In this document: piece by piece, positions 24,547 through 32,905 of the stretch
How positions within the stretch are numbered: the stretch's first letter is position 1
Layout of the letters: each line of letters begins with the position of its first letter
Source: an uncultured Lentisphaerota bacterium
GTDB lineage: Bacteria > Verrucomicrobiota > Kiritimatiellia > CAIQIC01
Length of the DNA: 34,940 nucleotides
Reading direction: 5' to 3'
Assembly: GCA_903912445.1 (NCBI GenBank)
Contig: CAIWHP010000157.1
Location: 1 to 34,940, forward strand
Notes under the pieces: generated by a model
The model's input: the letters and a program-made list of their open reading frames with translations, nothing else
Told to the model about the DNA's origin: nothing
Databases searched by the model: none
Program-made: the position numbers and the translations under genes

Positions 24547-25245
24547 TCAGCTGTGGCGGCGGCGGCGCGCCTTCTCGGTCAGCATCTGGACGGTCGTGCC
24601 CGCGACGAAGGCATGGGTGACGCTGCCCATGTTCCAGGTGCAATCGAAGTCGAGCGGGTTGGTCAGGTTGCGGTTGAACAGGTCGTGCACCATCTGGGCC
24701 CGTTCGTGGTCCTGCTTCTCCATCTCGCGGCGCGCGGTGTCCTCGTCGGCATCCATCAGTTCCATCATCTGCTTTATCCGCAGCGGGTACGGGGCGACCA
24801 GCCGCAGGTGCACGCCGGTGCGCAGGTCGCGCGTGACCAGGTTGCTGGCGCGGCCGACGATGACGACGCGGCCGATCATGCCCAGGATGCGGATGACCTC
24901 GAAGATGCGCTTGTGCAGCCGCACCTGCTCGTCGTGGCCGGTCAGGAGATCGAACAGCGTCTGCTGGAAGCTGCTCTGGTATTCCTCGCGCAGGAGCGAG
25001 TCGAGCGGCGCGTTCAGCTCCGGGTCCTGCGCCAGCAGCAGGCACAGGCGGTAATCAAACACTTCCCAGCCGTGGGCCCACTCCTCGTGGGCGTGGGGCT
25101 CGAGCTGCCGCAGGATCTCCCGCGCCAGCGTGTGGCCACCGGCGCCGGATTCGCGCGCGATGGTGACGAACGGGAAACCCGTCTGATCCGGGTTCAGCTT
25201 CAGCCGCTCGCGCAGGTATTTCTTGACCAGCTCAATGGGATTCAT
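24547..25245 (-). CDS. Cytidylate kinase-like family protein
   Basis: 232 residues, cytoplasmic. The N-terminus has TIARESGAGGHTLAREI, the altered P-loop of the cytidylate_kin2 family; FDYRL (about residue 68), GRASNLVTRDL (about 132) and REMEKQDHERAQMV (about 178) follow the same family. The family is related to CMP kinase but is not the housekeeping Cmk, and its role is largely unstudied. The start at 25245 has an AGG site seven bases upstream and a promoter right before it. It is convergent with the hydrogenase relic and divergent from the DegT-type gene. Confidence 0.83.
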   Translation of the reverse strand: MNPIELVKKYLRERLKLNPDQTGFPFVTIARESGAGGHTLAREILRQLEPHAHEEWAHGWEVFDYRLCLLLAQDPELNAPLDSLLREEYQSSFQQTLFDLLTGHDEQVRLHKRIFEVIRILGMIGRVVIVGRASNLVTRDLRTGVHLRLVAPYPLRIKQMMELMDADEDTARREMEKQDHERAQMVHDLFNRNLTNPLDFDCTWNMGSVTHAFVAGTTVQMLTEKARRRRHS

Positions 25246-25260
25246 GGTTCACCTGTGGGC

Positions 25261-25288
25261 ATGATACAAAATCCACCGCAGGGCTCAA
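25261..25288 (-). promoter_or_regulatory. Predicted promoter of the cytidylate kinase-like gene
   Basis: Minus strand TTGAGC (25283-25288), 16-base spacer, TATCAT (25261-25266). The leader would be only about ten bases but still holds AGG. Confidence 0.45.
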
Positions 25289-25322
25289 GCCGCATTGCGC
25301 CGGGGGGGGCGGACGTGCGGGG

Positions 25323-25351
25323 TTGACATCAAATCACGTTCGGAGTAGACG
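25323..25351 (+). promoter_or_regulatory. Predicted promoter of the DegT-type gene and downstream exported proteins
   Basis: TTGACA (25323-25328), 17-base spacer, TAGACG (25346-25351). The leader of about 45 nt contains GGGCC / GGCCC around a 7-base loop near 25374-25388, just upstream of the GAAAGGA ribosome-binding site, where it could limit translation. Confidence 0.6.
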
Positions 25352-25402
25352 CAAGTTTGCTGGTGGGGCGCGGGCCGTTTGCGGGCCCAACGAAAGGACA
25401 GC

Positions 25403-26776
25403 ATGAAGACCTACATGGATCGGCGCAGTTTCCTGAAGACCTCGACCACGGCCGGCGCGGGGCTTTCCCTCAGCTGGGCGCGGCTGGCGCCGATCCTGGG
25501 CGCGGCGGCGGCACCGGCGCTCGTCCATGCCGCGGAGGGCAAGCCGGCGCTGCTCGGCGGCACGCCCGTCCACACCGGCGGCTGGACGCGCTGGCCGCAG
25601 TGGCGCGAGGCGTGGGAGCCCGACCTCCTCAAGGTCTACCGCAGCGGCAAATGGTTCCGCGGTTCCGACAAGCACGTGGAAGACTTCGAAGTGGCCTACT
25701 CGAAGTTGCTCGGCGCGACCAAGTGCCTCGCCACCGCCAGCGGCACGACCGCGCTGATGGTCAGCCTGCACGTCATGGATGTGGACGCGGGCGACGAGGT
25801 GATCGTCTCGCCCTACACGTTCATCGCCACCTACAACGCGATCTTAAATGCCAAGGCGCTGCCGGTGTTCGCCGATACCGACCCGGCGACGTTGACGATG
25901 AATCCCGCGACCATCGCGAGCCGCCTCACCGAGCGGACGCGCGCCATCATGCCGGTTCACATCTTCGGCATGCCGTGCGACATGGACCCGATCAATACCA
26001 TCGCCAAGCAAAACAAGCTCGCGGTCGTCGAAGATGCGTGTCAGGCGTGGCTGGCGGAATACCACGGCAAAAAATGCGGCACGCTCGGCGATCTCGGCGC
26101 CTTCAGCTTCCAGGAATCCAAGCATCTGCCCTCCGGCGAAGGCGGCGCGATCTCCGGCATGAGCGCCGAGCTGATCGACAAGTGCAACTCCTTCCACAAC
26201 TGCGGCCGGGCCTGCGGCACCAACACGGGCGCGGGCAGCTTCACCCGCGGCAACAACTACCGGATGACCCAGGCGCAGGCCGTCATCCTCCTGCAGCAGC
26301 TCGAGAAGCTGCAGCAGGAGACCGCCATCCGGCGGGCGGGCGCCGACTATCTCGGCGCGGAACTCAAGCAGATCGCCGGCATCACGCCGGTGCGCCTGCC
26401 GGAGAACAGCCGCGCGGTGTGGCACCTCTACCCGTTCCGCTATGATGCGCAGGGCTTCAACGGGCTCTCCCGCGACAAGTTCATGAAGGCGCTCTCGGCC
26501 GAGGGCGTCCCGTGCTCCTCGGTCTATCGCGAGCAGTACAACGACGGCCTGCTCGACGAGGCGATCAACTCGCGCGGCTTCAAGCGGCTGTGGGGCAGCT
26601 CGCGGCTGAAGGCCTACCGCGACAGCTTCCAGGAGCTGAAGGGCAACCAGCAGGTCTGCGCGACGACCGTCGCGATTGGCCAGACCCTGCTGCTGGCCGA
26701 CCGCAGCAATCTCGAACACATCATCGCGGCCATCCGGAAGATCCAGGCGCACAGCGCCGAGCTGGCGAAGGCCTGA
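25403..26776 (+). CDS. Tat-exported DegT/DnrJ/EryC1/StrS-family aminotransferase-like protein
   Basis: 457 residues. The N-terminus DRRSFLKTSTTAGAG is a twin-arginine signal, cleaved near ALVHA (about residue 40). The mature part is a complete DegT-type PLP enzyme: SGKWFRGSDKHVEDFE, ATASGTTALMVSLHVM (phosphate binding), PVHIFGMPCDM, VVEDACQAWLAEY, and FSFQESKHLPSGEGGAI, where K240 is the expected Schiff-base lysine. The family transaminates or dehydrates sugar nucleotides, normally in the cytoplasm; export through Tat would carry it folded with PLP. The ATG at 25403 follows GAAAGGA. The next exported protein begins seven bases after the stop. Function outside the cytoplasm is unknown. Confidence 0.87.
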   Translation: MKTYMDRRSFLKTSTTAGAGLSLSWARLAPILGAAAAPALVHAAEGKPALLGGTPVHTGGWTRWPQWREAWEPDLLKVYRSGKWFRGSDKHVEDFEVAYSKLLGATKCLATASGTTALMVSLHVMDVDAGDEVIVSPYTFIATYNAILNAKALPVFADTDPATLTMNPATIASRLTERTRAIMPVHIFGMPCDMDPINTIAKQNKLAVVEDACQAWLAEYHGKKCGTLGDLGAFSFQESKHLPSGEGGAISGMSAELIDKCNSFHNCGRACGTNTGAGSFTRGNNYRMTQAQAVILLQQLEKLQQETAIRRAGADYLGAELKQIAGITPVRLPENSRAVWHLYPFRYDAQGFNGLSRDKFMKALSAEGVPCSSVYREQYNDGLLDEAINSRGFKRLWGSSRLKAYRDSFQELKGNQQVCATTVAIGQTLLLADRSNLEHIIAAIRKIQAHSAELAKA

Positions 26777-26783
26777 GGATGCC

Positions 26784-27683
26784 ATGCCCAATCGTCGCAG
26801 CTTTCTGACTCAACTAGCCGGGCTGGCCACCGCCACGGCGTTGCCGCGCATCATCGGTGCGGCGGAACCGGCCGCGGCCATGCCGACGATCCAGCTCGGC
26901 AAGCACCGCATCAGCCGCCTGGTCGCCGGCTCCAATCCGATCCTCGGCTATTCCTATTCCGGCGCACACGCCGACCGGCACATGAAGGACTACTTCACGC
27001 CCGAGCGCACCACCGGGTTTCTCCAGAACTGCGAGCGGGCCGGCATCATCACGCACCAGTTCGCCGATCCCGAGCGCGCGCTGCCCTACCTCCGGCCGCT
27101 GCGCGAGAGCGGCAGCCGGATGTCGTTCCTGTGCCTCCATGCGCAACGCGAGAAGATCAAGGACGCCATCGAGCAGGCGCGGCCCATCGCCATGGTCCAT
27201 CACGGCGGCGCGACCGACCGGCTGTTCGCCGAGGGCAAGGCCGGGCTCGTCCACGACTACGTGAAGGCGGCGCACGACGCGGGCGTGCTGGCCGGCGTCT
27301 CGGCGCACAACCCGGATTGCATCAAGCGCGTCGCCGACGAAGGCTGGGACGTGGATTTCTTCATGACCTGCTTCTATTTCCTTACGCGCAAGACGGTGCG
27401 GAAGGACGCGGAAATTCCCATGCTCGACTTCGGGCTGCCGTTCTTCAAGGACGACCCGCAGAACATGACGCAGGTGATCCGGCAGGTGCAGCAGCCGTGC
27501 CTTGCCTTCAAGATTCTGGGCGCCGGCCGCCATTGCTCGAACCAGCAGACGGTGCGTGCAGCGTTCAAGTTTGCTTTTGAGAACATCAAGCCCATCGATG
27601 GCGTCATCGTCGGCATGTTCCCGTGGTTTTTTGACGAAGTGAGCGCCAACGCCCAGTTCGTGCGCGAATTGGGGCAGGGCTGA
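26784..27683 (+). CDS. Tat-exported TIM-barrel protein, aldo/keto-reductase-like
   Basis: 299 residues with a Tat signal (NRRSFLTQLAGLATATALP, cleaved near residue 24). The mature part looks like a shortened (beta/alpha)8 barrel: IQLGKHRISRLVAGSNPILG resembles the first strand of aldo/keto reductases, IAMVHHGGATDRL and VLAGVSAHNP the middle strands, CLAFKILGAGR and IDGVIVGMFPW the last ones. I do not see the usual Asp-Tyr-Lys-His catalytic set of AKRs, so a reductase activity is doubtful. It follows the DegT-type gene after seven bases with a GAGG site and is surely in its operon. The family appears to be one of the unnamed PVC Tat proteins. Confidence 0.65.
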   Translation: MPNRRSFLTQLAGLATATALPRIIGAAEPAAAMPTIQLGKHRISRLVAGSNPILGYSYSGAHADRHMKDYFTPERTTGFLQNCERAGIITHQFADPERALPYLRPLRESGSRMSFLCLHAQREKIKDAIEQARPIAMVHHGGATDRLFAEGKAGLVHDYVKAAHDAGVLAGVSAHNPDCIKRVADEGWDVDFFMTCFYFLTRKTVRKDAEIPMLDFGLPFFKDDPQNMTQVIRQVQQPCLAFKILGAGRHCSNQQTVRAAFKFAFENIKPIDGVIVGMFPWFFDEVSANAQFVRELGQG

Positions 27684-27759
27684 GGTCTCTCCACCGGGCA
27701 GCCGGCGGTGAGCGCGCGCTCCACGCGACGGGGCTCGCCGGTGCGAGAAGAAGAATGTG

Positions 27760-29163
27760 ATGAACCAGCTGGATCGAAGGGGTTTTCTCAAGGCGGCCGG
27801 CGGGTCTGCGCTGGCCTTGGCCGGGCGCGTGCCCGCACCTGGGCAACCGGCCGCGAAGCCGCTGGCGCGGGCACGCCTGCCGCGCGGCTATCTGATCGTC
27901 CAGGACCTGGGCACCTATAACACGTCCCAGTTTGGCGCGATCAGCACCGCCGCCGAAGCGGAAGAAACCTTCTCCAAACTCGATGGCAGGCTCAACGCGC
28001 TGGAGTTCGCCAGCTTGTATTATGGGGCGCATGACCTGCGCGCCCACGAAGCCGTCGCCCGCGTGGGGATGGCGCACAAGGTGGATCTGTGGACATCCAC
28101 CTTCCGGTTCAAGTTCCGGGCCTTCGGCGCCCCCCGCCCGGAATTCCAGGCACATGTCATGGAGGCCGATGGTCACATCGTGCCGGCCGACCACGCCAAG
28201 GCCGGGGCGCCGCCCGATCCCGTGTTCGACGTGCTCAACCCCGAGGCCACCGACTGGCTGCTAGGCGAATATCGGAAGAAATATCTGGAGCGCATGAAAG
28301 GGCTGCTGGCGGGCCTGTATTTCAACGAGGACTGCGTGCCCTATCTCGCCCCTGTCGCCAACAAGCGCCGCTTCGACTATTGGCGGAACGCCACCTTCAG
28401 CCCGCGGGTGCTGAGCCTCTGGCGTGTGTATTGCAAGGAGCACAACGTCGTGGCCGGAGGGAAACTGGTCGACCGGTTTCCCGTGCACGATGCGCAGATG
28501 GTCGCCAACGGCGGCGGCCAGACGGCGTATTTCCCCGGCTGGAATGTGCCCAAGACCATAGAGGCGGGCCAGCGGTTCGCCCGCCTGCCGCGCGCCGAGG
28601 GCGTCTGGCGGCACTGGGATGACTTCGTCTGCGGCGCGTATCTCCAGAACTGGATCGGCCGCCTGGCGCAAATGGCCAACGAGGTGAACCGGCAGGAGAG
28701 CGGCTGGAAAGGCGTGCTCTATTTTGGCCTGCACCATTGGAGCCTGCCCTACGAGCAGATCGCCAACCCGGAGTTCCGGGTGCCCGCCCTCCACGGGTGG
28801 GGGGCGTGGGGGCGGCAGCGCGGTTTGGACCTCCAGCGACTGGCCGCCCATCCGGACGTGGACATCCTGATCTGCGAGACCTATCCCCCGATGGCGGCCA
28901 ACCTGGAGGATTTCGTCGCGGAATATGCGCGCATCACGCGCGCCGCCGGCAAGACGTTTGGCGTGATGCTGCACCGCGACGACAAGTGGGCGCTGAAGCC
29001 GGAGGAAGAACAACGCCGCTGGGCCGCGATTGCCAAATTCCAGCCGACCGTGATCGCGCGGTATCCCCGCCAGCGCATGCTGCCGGATGATAAATTCTAT
29101 AATCCGGAGATGGAGAAACTATTCGCTGAACGGCTCGCCCATTACAGGAGAGGTGGAAAATGA
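27760..29163 (+). CDS. Tat-exported protein of unknown function, probable TIM-barrel hydrolase fold
   Basis: 467 residues from the ATG at 27760 (a GTG at 27757 is in the same frame). Tat signal DRRGFLKAAGGSALALAG at the N-terminus. The rest is one large domain with barrel-like strands: GLLAGLYFNEDCVPYLAP, WKGVLYFGLHHWSLPYEQ, VDILICETYPPM and GKTFGVMLHRDDKW. The Glu in YFNED and in ICETYPP would suit a clan-A glycoside hydrolase, but I cannot place it in a family. It lies 76 bases after the AKR-like gene, and its stop overlaps the start of the beta-propeller gene (ATGA), so the two products are made together. Confidence 0.6.
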   Translation: MNQLDRRGFLKAAGGSALALAGRVPAPGQPAAKPLARARLPRGYLIVQDLGTYNTSQFGAISTAAEAEETFSKLDGRLNALEFASLYYGAHDLRAHEAVARVGMAHKVDLWTSTFRFKFRAFGAPRPEFQAHVMEADGHIVPADHAKAGAPPDPVFDVLNPEATDWLLGEYRKKYLERMKGLLAGLYFNEDCVPYLAPVANKRRFDYWRNATFSPRVLSLWRVYCKEHNVVAGGKLVDRFPVHDAQMVANGGGQTAYFPGWNVPKTIEAGQRFARLPRAEGVWRHWDDFVCGAYLQNWIGRLAQMANEVNRQESGWKGVLYFGLHHWSLPYEQIANPEFRVPALHGWGAWGRQRGLDLQRLAAHPDVDILICETYPPMAANLEDFVAEYARITRAAGKTFGVMLHRDDKWALKPEEEQRRWAAIAKFQPTVIARYPRQRMLPDDKFYNPEMEKLFAERLAHYRRGGK

Positions 29164-30557
29164 GTTGGTCATCAAACCGTGTTTTGGCTGGGAGCCCTCG
29201 CTCAGGCGTGCTCATCGGCCTTGCGTTGTGGTGTGCCGGCGGGTTCCCGGCCCAAGCAGCAGAGGCACGCGACCCGTTCCAGCCCGCGCGCAAGCTCGTT
29301 GCGCAGCGGTTCGACTCCGGTTTTCCTGCGGGCCACGACACGTATAACGGCATGGGCACCGGCAGCGACGGCCGCATCTATTATGTCCTGAGCACCGAGC
29401 CACACGATGTCGGCGGGCGGATGTTTGTGTTCGATCCCAAGACGGAAAAAGTCACTCCGGTTGGCGACATCACCGCGGCGTGCGGCGAGCAGGACAAGAA
29501 AACAGTCGTGCAGGGAAAGAGTCACGTAAACTTTGTCGAGGCCAACGGCAAACTCTACTTCGCCACGCACATCGGCTACTACAGCATTATCGATGGCATG
29601 GAGAAGATGGGCATTCCGCCTGCGGGCTGGACGCCGTATCCGGGCGGCCACCTGCTCGCTTACGATCTGCAGAGTGGCAAGTTCGCAGACCTTGGTCTCG
29701 CGCCGGCGGGCGAGGGCGTGATCACGTTCAACATGGATACGCGGCGCAGCCGCATCTTCGGCGTCACCTGGCCGGCCGGCATGTTCTTCCGCTTTGATCT
29801 CGCAACGAAAAACCTGAAGAACTTTGGCCGCACCTGCCGCGAGGGCGAGAACGGTAAGGGCGCCGCCTATAGCACCATCTGCCGCTCCATCGCGGTGGAC
29901 CCGGAAGACGGCTCGGCCTATTACAGCACGGGCGACGGCGATATCTTCCAGTACCGCGCCGCCACCGACGATGTCGCGAAGATCGCGGACGAGGATCTGC
30001 GCAAAGACTACTTCGGCAGCTACGATTCCACCAATCCCGGCCACATGGGTTACAACTGGCGGCAGACGGCTTATCGCGCAGCCGACAAGATGATCTACGG
30101 CGTCCACGGCAACTCCGGCTATCTCTTCCGCTTTGACCCGCGCGCGAAGCGCATCGAGGTGCTCGACCGCATCACGTCCGATGTCTCTAAGCGCAGCGGC
30201 ATGTTCGACCAGTTCAGCTACGGCTATCTTGGCTTCGCGCTCGGGCCGGATGGCGACACGCTCTATTACCTCACCGGTGGTCCGATCTACGTGGACGGCA
30301 AGCGCCTCAAGGGCAAGGACCGCATCGCGATGGGCGCGGCGAAGGGGCTCGAGGATCTGCATCTCGTCACCTATCACATCCCGAGCGGCCGCTGCCAAGA
30401 TCAGGGGGCGATCTTCTACCCCGACGGCACGCGGCCGCTCTACGTGAACTCCATGGCCGTCGGCAAGGACGGCAGCGTCTATTCGCTGGCGCGCGTCCCG
30501 GACCAAGGGCGCGTGCGTGCCGACCTGTTCCGCGTGAAGGGACCGTTTACCCCATGA
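29160..30557 (+). CDS. Secreted beta-propeller protein
   Basis: 465 residues. Signal peptide about 1-34 (VLIGLALWCAGGFPAQA). The rest shows repeated beta-propeller blades, each with a short strand pattern: DGRIYYVLS..GRMFVFDPKTEKV, GKLYFATHIGYY, GGHLLAYDLQSGKF, SRIFGVTWPAGMFFRFDLATKN, GSAYYSTGDGDIFQYR, KMIYGVHGNSGYLFRFDPRAKRI, DTLYYLTGGPIYV and GSVYSLARV. These suggest seven or so blades. It may bind or cleave an oligosaccharide (oligogalacturonate lyases share such a fold), but no catalytic pattern is clear. ATGA overlaps at both ends tie it to its neighbours. Confidence 0.7.
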   Translation: MSWSSNRVLAGSPRSGVLIGLALWCAGGFPAQAAEARDPFQPARKLVAQRFDSGFPAGHDTYNGMGTGSDGRIYYVLSTEPHDVGGRMFVFDPKTEKVTPVGDITAACGEQDKKTVVQGKSHVNFVEANGKLYFATHIGYYSIIDGMEKMGIPPAGWTPYPGGHLLAYDLQSGKFADLGLAPAGEGVITFNMDTRRSRIFGVTWPAGMFFRFDLATKNLKNFGRTCREGENGKGAAYSTICRSIAVDPEDGSAYYSTGDGDIFQYRAATDDVAKIADEDLRKDYFGSYDSTNPGHMGYNWRQTAYRAADKMIYGVHGNSGYLFRFDPRAKRIEVLDRITSDVSKRSGMFDQFSYGYLGFALGPDGDTLYYLTGGPIYVDGKRLKGKDRIAMGAAKGLEDLHLVTYHIPSGRCQDQGAIFYPDGTRPLYVNSMAVGKDGSVYSLARVPDQGRVRADLFRVKGPFTP

Positions 30558-31912
30558 AAAGAATTTTCCTGTGCGTGCTGGCGCTCGCCACCTCAGCCTG
30601 CGCCGCCGATTTCCAGGCCGGCGTCGCGCGCGTCAACATCACGCCCCCGCTGCCCTATTGGCTCTCGGGCTATGCCTCGCGCACCAACCCCTCGACTGAG
30701 GTGCGCCACGAACTCTTCGCGAAGGCGCTCGCGCTCGCCGATGACCGCGGCGGGAAGGCCGTCATCGTCACCGCCGACATCATCGGCTTCTCGCGCGAGC
30801 TGTCCGACTCCATTGCAGAACGCGTCGCCAAACAGCACGGCCTCCAGCGCTCGCAGCTGCTGTTCAATTTTTCGCACACGCACTACGGGCCGGTGGTCGG
30901 CTCGAACCTGTCGGTCATGTACATCTTCGACGCGGCCGAGAAGGAGCGTGTCGTCCGTTACACCAGCAAGCTGGCCGATAGCGTGGTCGCGCTGGTCGGC
31001 GCGGCATTGGCCGACCTCGCCCCGGCGCAGCTCGCTTGCGGCCATGGCGCCGCCGGCTTTGCGCTGAACCGCCGGGAAAAATTCAACGCGGGCGTCAAGC
31101 TGGGCGAGAACCCGACCGGGCCGATGGACCACGACGTGCCGGTGCTCCGCATCACCGCGCCCGACGGCAAGCTGCGCGCGGTGCTGTTCGCCTATGCCTG
31201 CCATGGCACGACGCTGTCCGGCAAGTTCAACGAGGTGGATGGCGACTTCGGCGGCTACGCGCAGCGCGCGCTCGAGCAGGCACACCCCGGCGCCACGGCG
31301 CTCCACATGATCCTCTGCGCCGGCGACCAGAACCCCAAGCCGCGCGGCGAATATGAGCACGTCGAGCAGCACGGCCGCGAGCTGGCCGGCGCTGTGGAAC
31401 GCGTCCTCAGCGGCGGACTCAAGACCGTGCGGCCGCCGATCCGCACCGCCCACGCCATCGCCCAGCTCGACTTTGCGGCGCACACGCGGGAGCAGTTCGA
31501 GAAAGAAGCCGCGGGAGTGGGGGTGGCCAAGCCGGACAAATTCAAACAGCGCCGCGCCAGGGTGATGCTCGCCGCCTACGACCAGGGCCAGCCCGTCCGC
31601 CAGATGCCGTTCCAGATCCAGGCCCTCCGCTTCGGGACCGACCTGGCCCTGCTGGCCCTGAGCGGCGAGGTGGTGGTGGAGTATGCGCTGCGCGCCAAGA
31701 GGGAGTTCCCGGGCGAGAACCTGACCGTCGCCGGCTACTGCAACGACGTCAGCAGCTACCTCCCGTCCCAGCGCGTGCTGCGCGAGGGCGGCTACGAGCC
31801 CGAGACCAGCATGATCTACTACGGCCAGCCCGGCCCGTTCTCCGAAAAAGTCGAGGAGCAGATCTTCGCCGTTATCCACCGGGTGATGAAGCAAGCCGGC
31901 GCAGGCAAGTAG
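30554..31912 (+). CDS. Secreted neutral/alkaline ceramidase-like hydrolase
   Basis: 452 residues; signal peptide 1-17 (ALATSACA). The sequence fits the N-terminal catalytic domain of neutral/alkaline non-lysosomal ceramidase: FQAGVARVNITPPLPYWLSGYASR at the start, VIVTADIIGF, NFSHTHYGPVVG with a zinc His, FAYACHGTTLSG with the second His, GDFGGYAQRALE, and LALLALSGEVVVEYA with a Glu that may also bind zinc. Bacterial members often lack the C-terminal Ig-like domain, as here. In saprophytes without sphingolipids the real substrate is uncertain; many PVC genomes carry such genes beside sugar enzymes. It starts at an ATGA overlap with the propeller gene and is the last gene of the operon. Confidence 0.82.
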   Translation: MKRIFLCVLALATSACAADFQAGVARVNITPPLPYWLSGYASRTNPSTEVRHELFAKALALADDRGGKAVIVTADIIGFSRELSDSIAERVAKQHGLQRSQLLFNFSHTHYGPVVGSNLSVMYIFDAAEKERVVRYTSKLADSVVALVGAALADLAPAQLACGHGAAGFALNRREKFNAGVKLGENPTGPMDHDVPVLRITAPDGKLRAVLFAYACHGTTLSGKFNEVDGDFGGYAQRALEQAHPGATALHMILCAGDQNPKPRGEYEHVEQHGRELAGAVERVLSGGLKTVRPPIRTAHAIAQLDFAAHTREQFEKEAAGVGVAKPDKFKQRRARVMLAAYDQGQPVRQMPFQIQALRFGTDLALLALSGEVVVEYALRAKREFPGENLTVAGYCNDVSSYLPSQRVLREGGYEPETSMIYYGQPGPFSEKVEEQIFAVIHRVMKQAGAGK

Positions 31913-31947
31913 TGAGGCACTTGCAAGGCGTGGATAATAATCCTTCA

Positions 31948-31998
31948 TCGTCCTCGTCCTCGAATTGGTCTGGCTATGCTGATCGAGGACGAGGACGA
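31948..31998. repeat. GTCCTC/GAGGAC palindrome
   Basis: TCGTCCTCGTCCTCGA (31948-31963) and its exact complement TCGAGGACGAGGACGA (31983-31998) make a perfect 16-bp stem around a 19-base loop, 35 bases after the ceramidase-like gene. GAGGACGA units trail on to about 32015. A longer relative lies at 34404-34550. Confidence 0.75.
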
Positions 31999-32058
31999 CG
32001 ACGAGAACGAGGACGAAGTAACAACTGAGGGTAACGCAGGCAGGTGCATCGGTTTGGC

Positions 32059-32087
32059 TTGACTCGGCACGCGCCAAACCTTATTCC
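32059..32087 (+). promoter_or_regulatory. Predicted leaderless promoter of the Rieske gene
   Basis: TTGACT (32059-32064), 17-base spacer, TATTCC (32082-32087), then seven bases to the ATG at 32095. GCTTGACTCG is shared with the promoter at 3942. No Shine-Dalgarno sequence is present. Confidence 0.55.
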
Positions 32088-32094
32088 AGCGCCT

Positions 32095-32604
32095 ATGAAA
32101 ACTGATGCAAATCAACCTGCTGTCCAGCACTGTCCGGGCTGCACCGGGCACCAGCACCTGCTCAGCCGCCGGCGGTTCCTGGCGGCTGGCTCCGGCTGCA
32201 TCCTCGGCGCGTTGGGCGTCGCTGCCGGCGCGGAGGCTGCGAAGGTGCCGACGGTGGATATCGGCACGCTTAAGGATTTCGCCGAGGACGGGATCTCGGA
32301 GAAATTCACCAAAGACGATTTCTTCGTCCTGCGCCATCAGGGCAAGCTCTTCGCCGCCAGCACGACCTGCCCGCACATGGGCAACACCCTCCGCCTCGAT
32401 TCGCAGGACGCCACGCGGATTCTCTGCGGCAACCACGGCTCGACCTTCGATGGCGAAGGCATGGTGCAGGTGGGGCCCGCCAGCAGCGGTCTCGTTCGTC
32501 TGGGCATCAGTGTGAGCGCCGCCGGCAAAGTGACGGTGGATCCCAACAAGCAGTTTCCGCAGGAGAAGTGGGAAGACAAAGCCTGCTTCGTCGAAATTCC
32601 TTGA
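32095..32604 (+). CDS. Small Tat-exported Rieske [2Fe-2S] protein
   Basis: 169 residues. Before the Tat signal (SRRRFLAAGSGCILGALG) lies an N-terminal HCPGCTGHQH with a CxxC and clustered His, which is unusual. The Rieske domain covers about residues 55-160: TTCPHMGN gives C92 and H94, and LCGNHGSTFDGEG gives C111 and H114, so the cluster site is complete. Single-domain Rieske proteins of this kind act as electron carriers, here on the outer face of the membrane. It lies alone between two repeats; the Gfo/Idh oxidoreductase is convergent with it. I chose ATG 32095 because the promoter-like boxes end just before it. Confidence 0.85.
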   Translation: MKTDANQPAVQHCPGCTGHQHLLSRRRFLAAGSGCILGALGVAAGAEAAKVPTVDIGTLKDFAEDGISEKFTKDDFFVLRHQGKLFAASTTCPHMGNTLRLDSQDATRILCGNHGSTFDGEGMVQVGPASSGLVRLGISVSAAGKVTVDPNKQFPQEKWEDKACFVEIP

Positions 32605-32905
32605 ACGCGCCGGTCACCGTTGCGCGCGTCTGAATCCTCACGGCGGCGGATCAGAGGCAAACCAAAAAGTTTTTAGCCACCGATCAACACGGATTATCAC
32701 GGATGCTCGGCGCGTTGCCTCAATACAATGCGGAATCCGTGTTGGTTCTGCTACGCTTCCATCCCTCTCGCTCAAAACGCTTCTCTGCGCCTTGTGCTTA
32801 CCTTCGCGTCTTTGCGTTAAATCCTCTCCTGCGCTATTTCGTTTCCGTGCTGTTCCGTGCTCATCCGTGGCTGCTTTTTTCTTCTTCGGTGGTGAAAATC
32901 TGCTT
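32605..32905. repeat. Gene-free stretch with CACGGAT-type long palindrome
   Basis: AGCCACCGATCAACACGGAT (from about 32675) faces CCGTGCTCATCCGTGGCT (to about 32872) as imperfect arms. The inside contains CTTCGCGTCTTTGCGTTAAA-type text, another common dispersed repeat. A T-rich run after the right arm (32875-32884) may help end transcription of the Rieske gene. No gene is seen. Confidence 0.55.
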
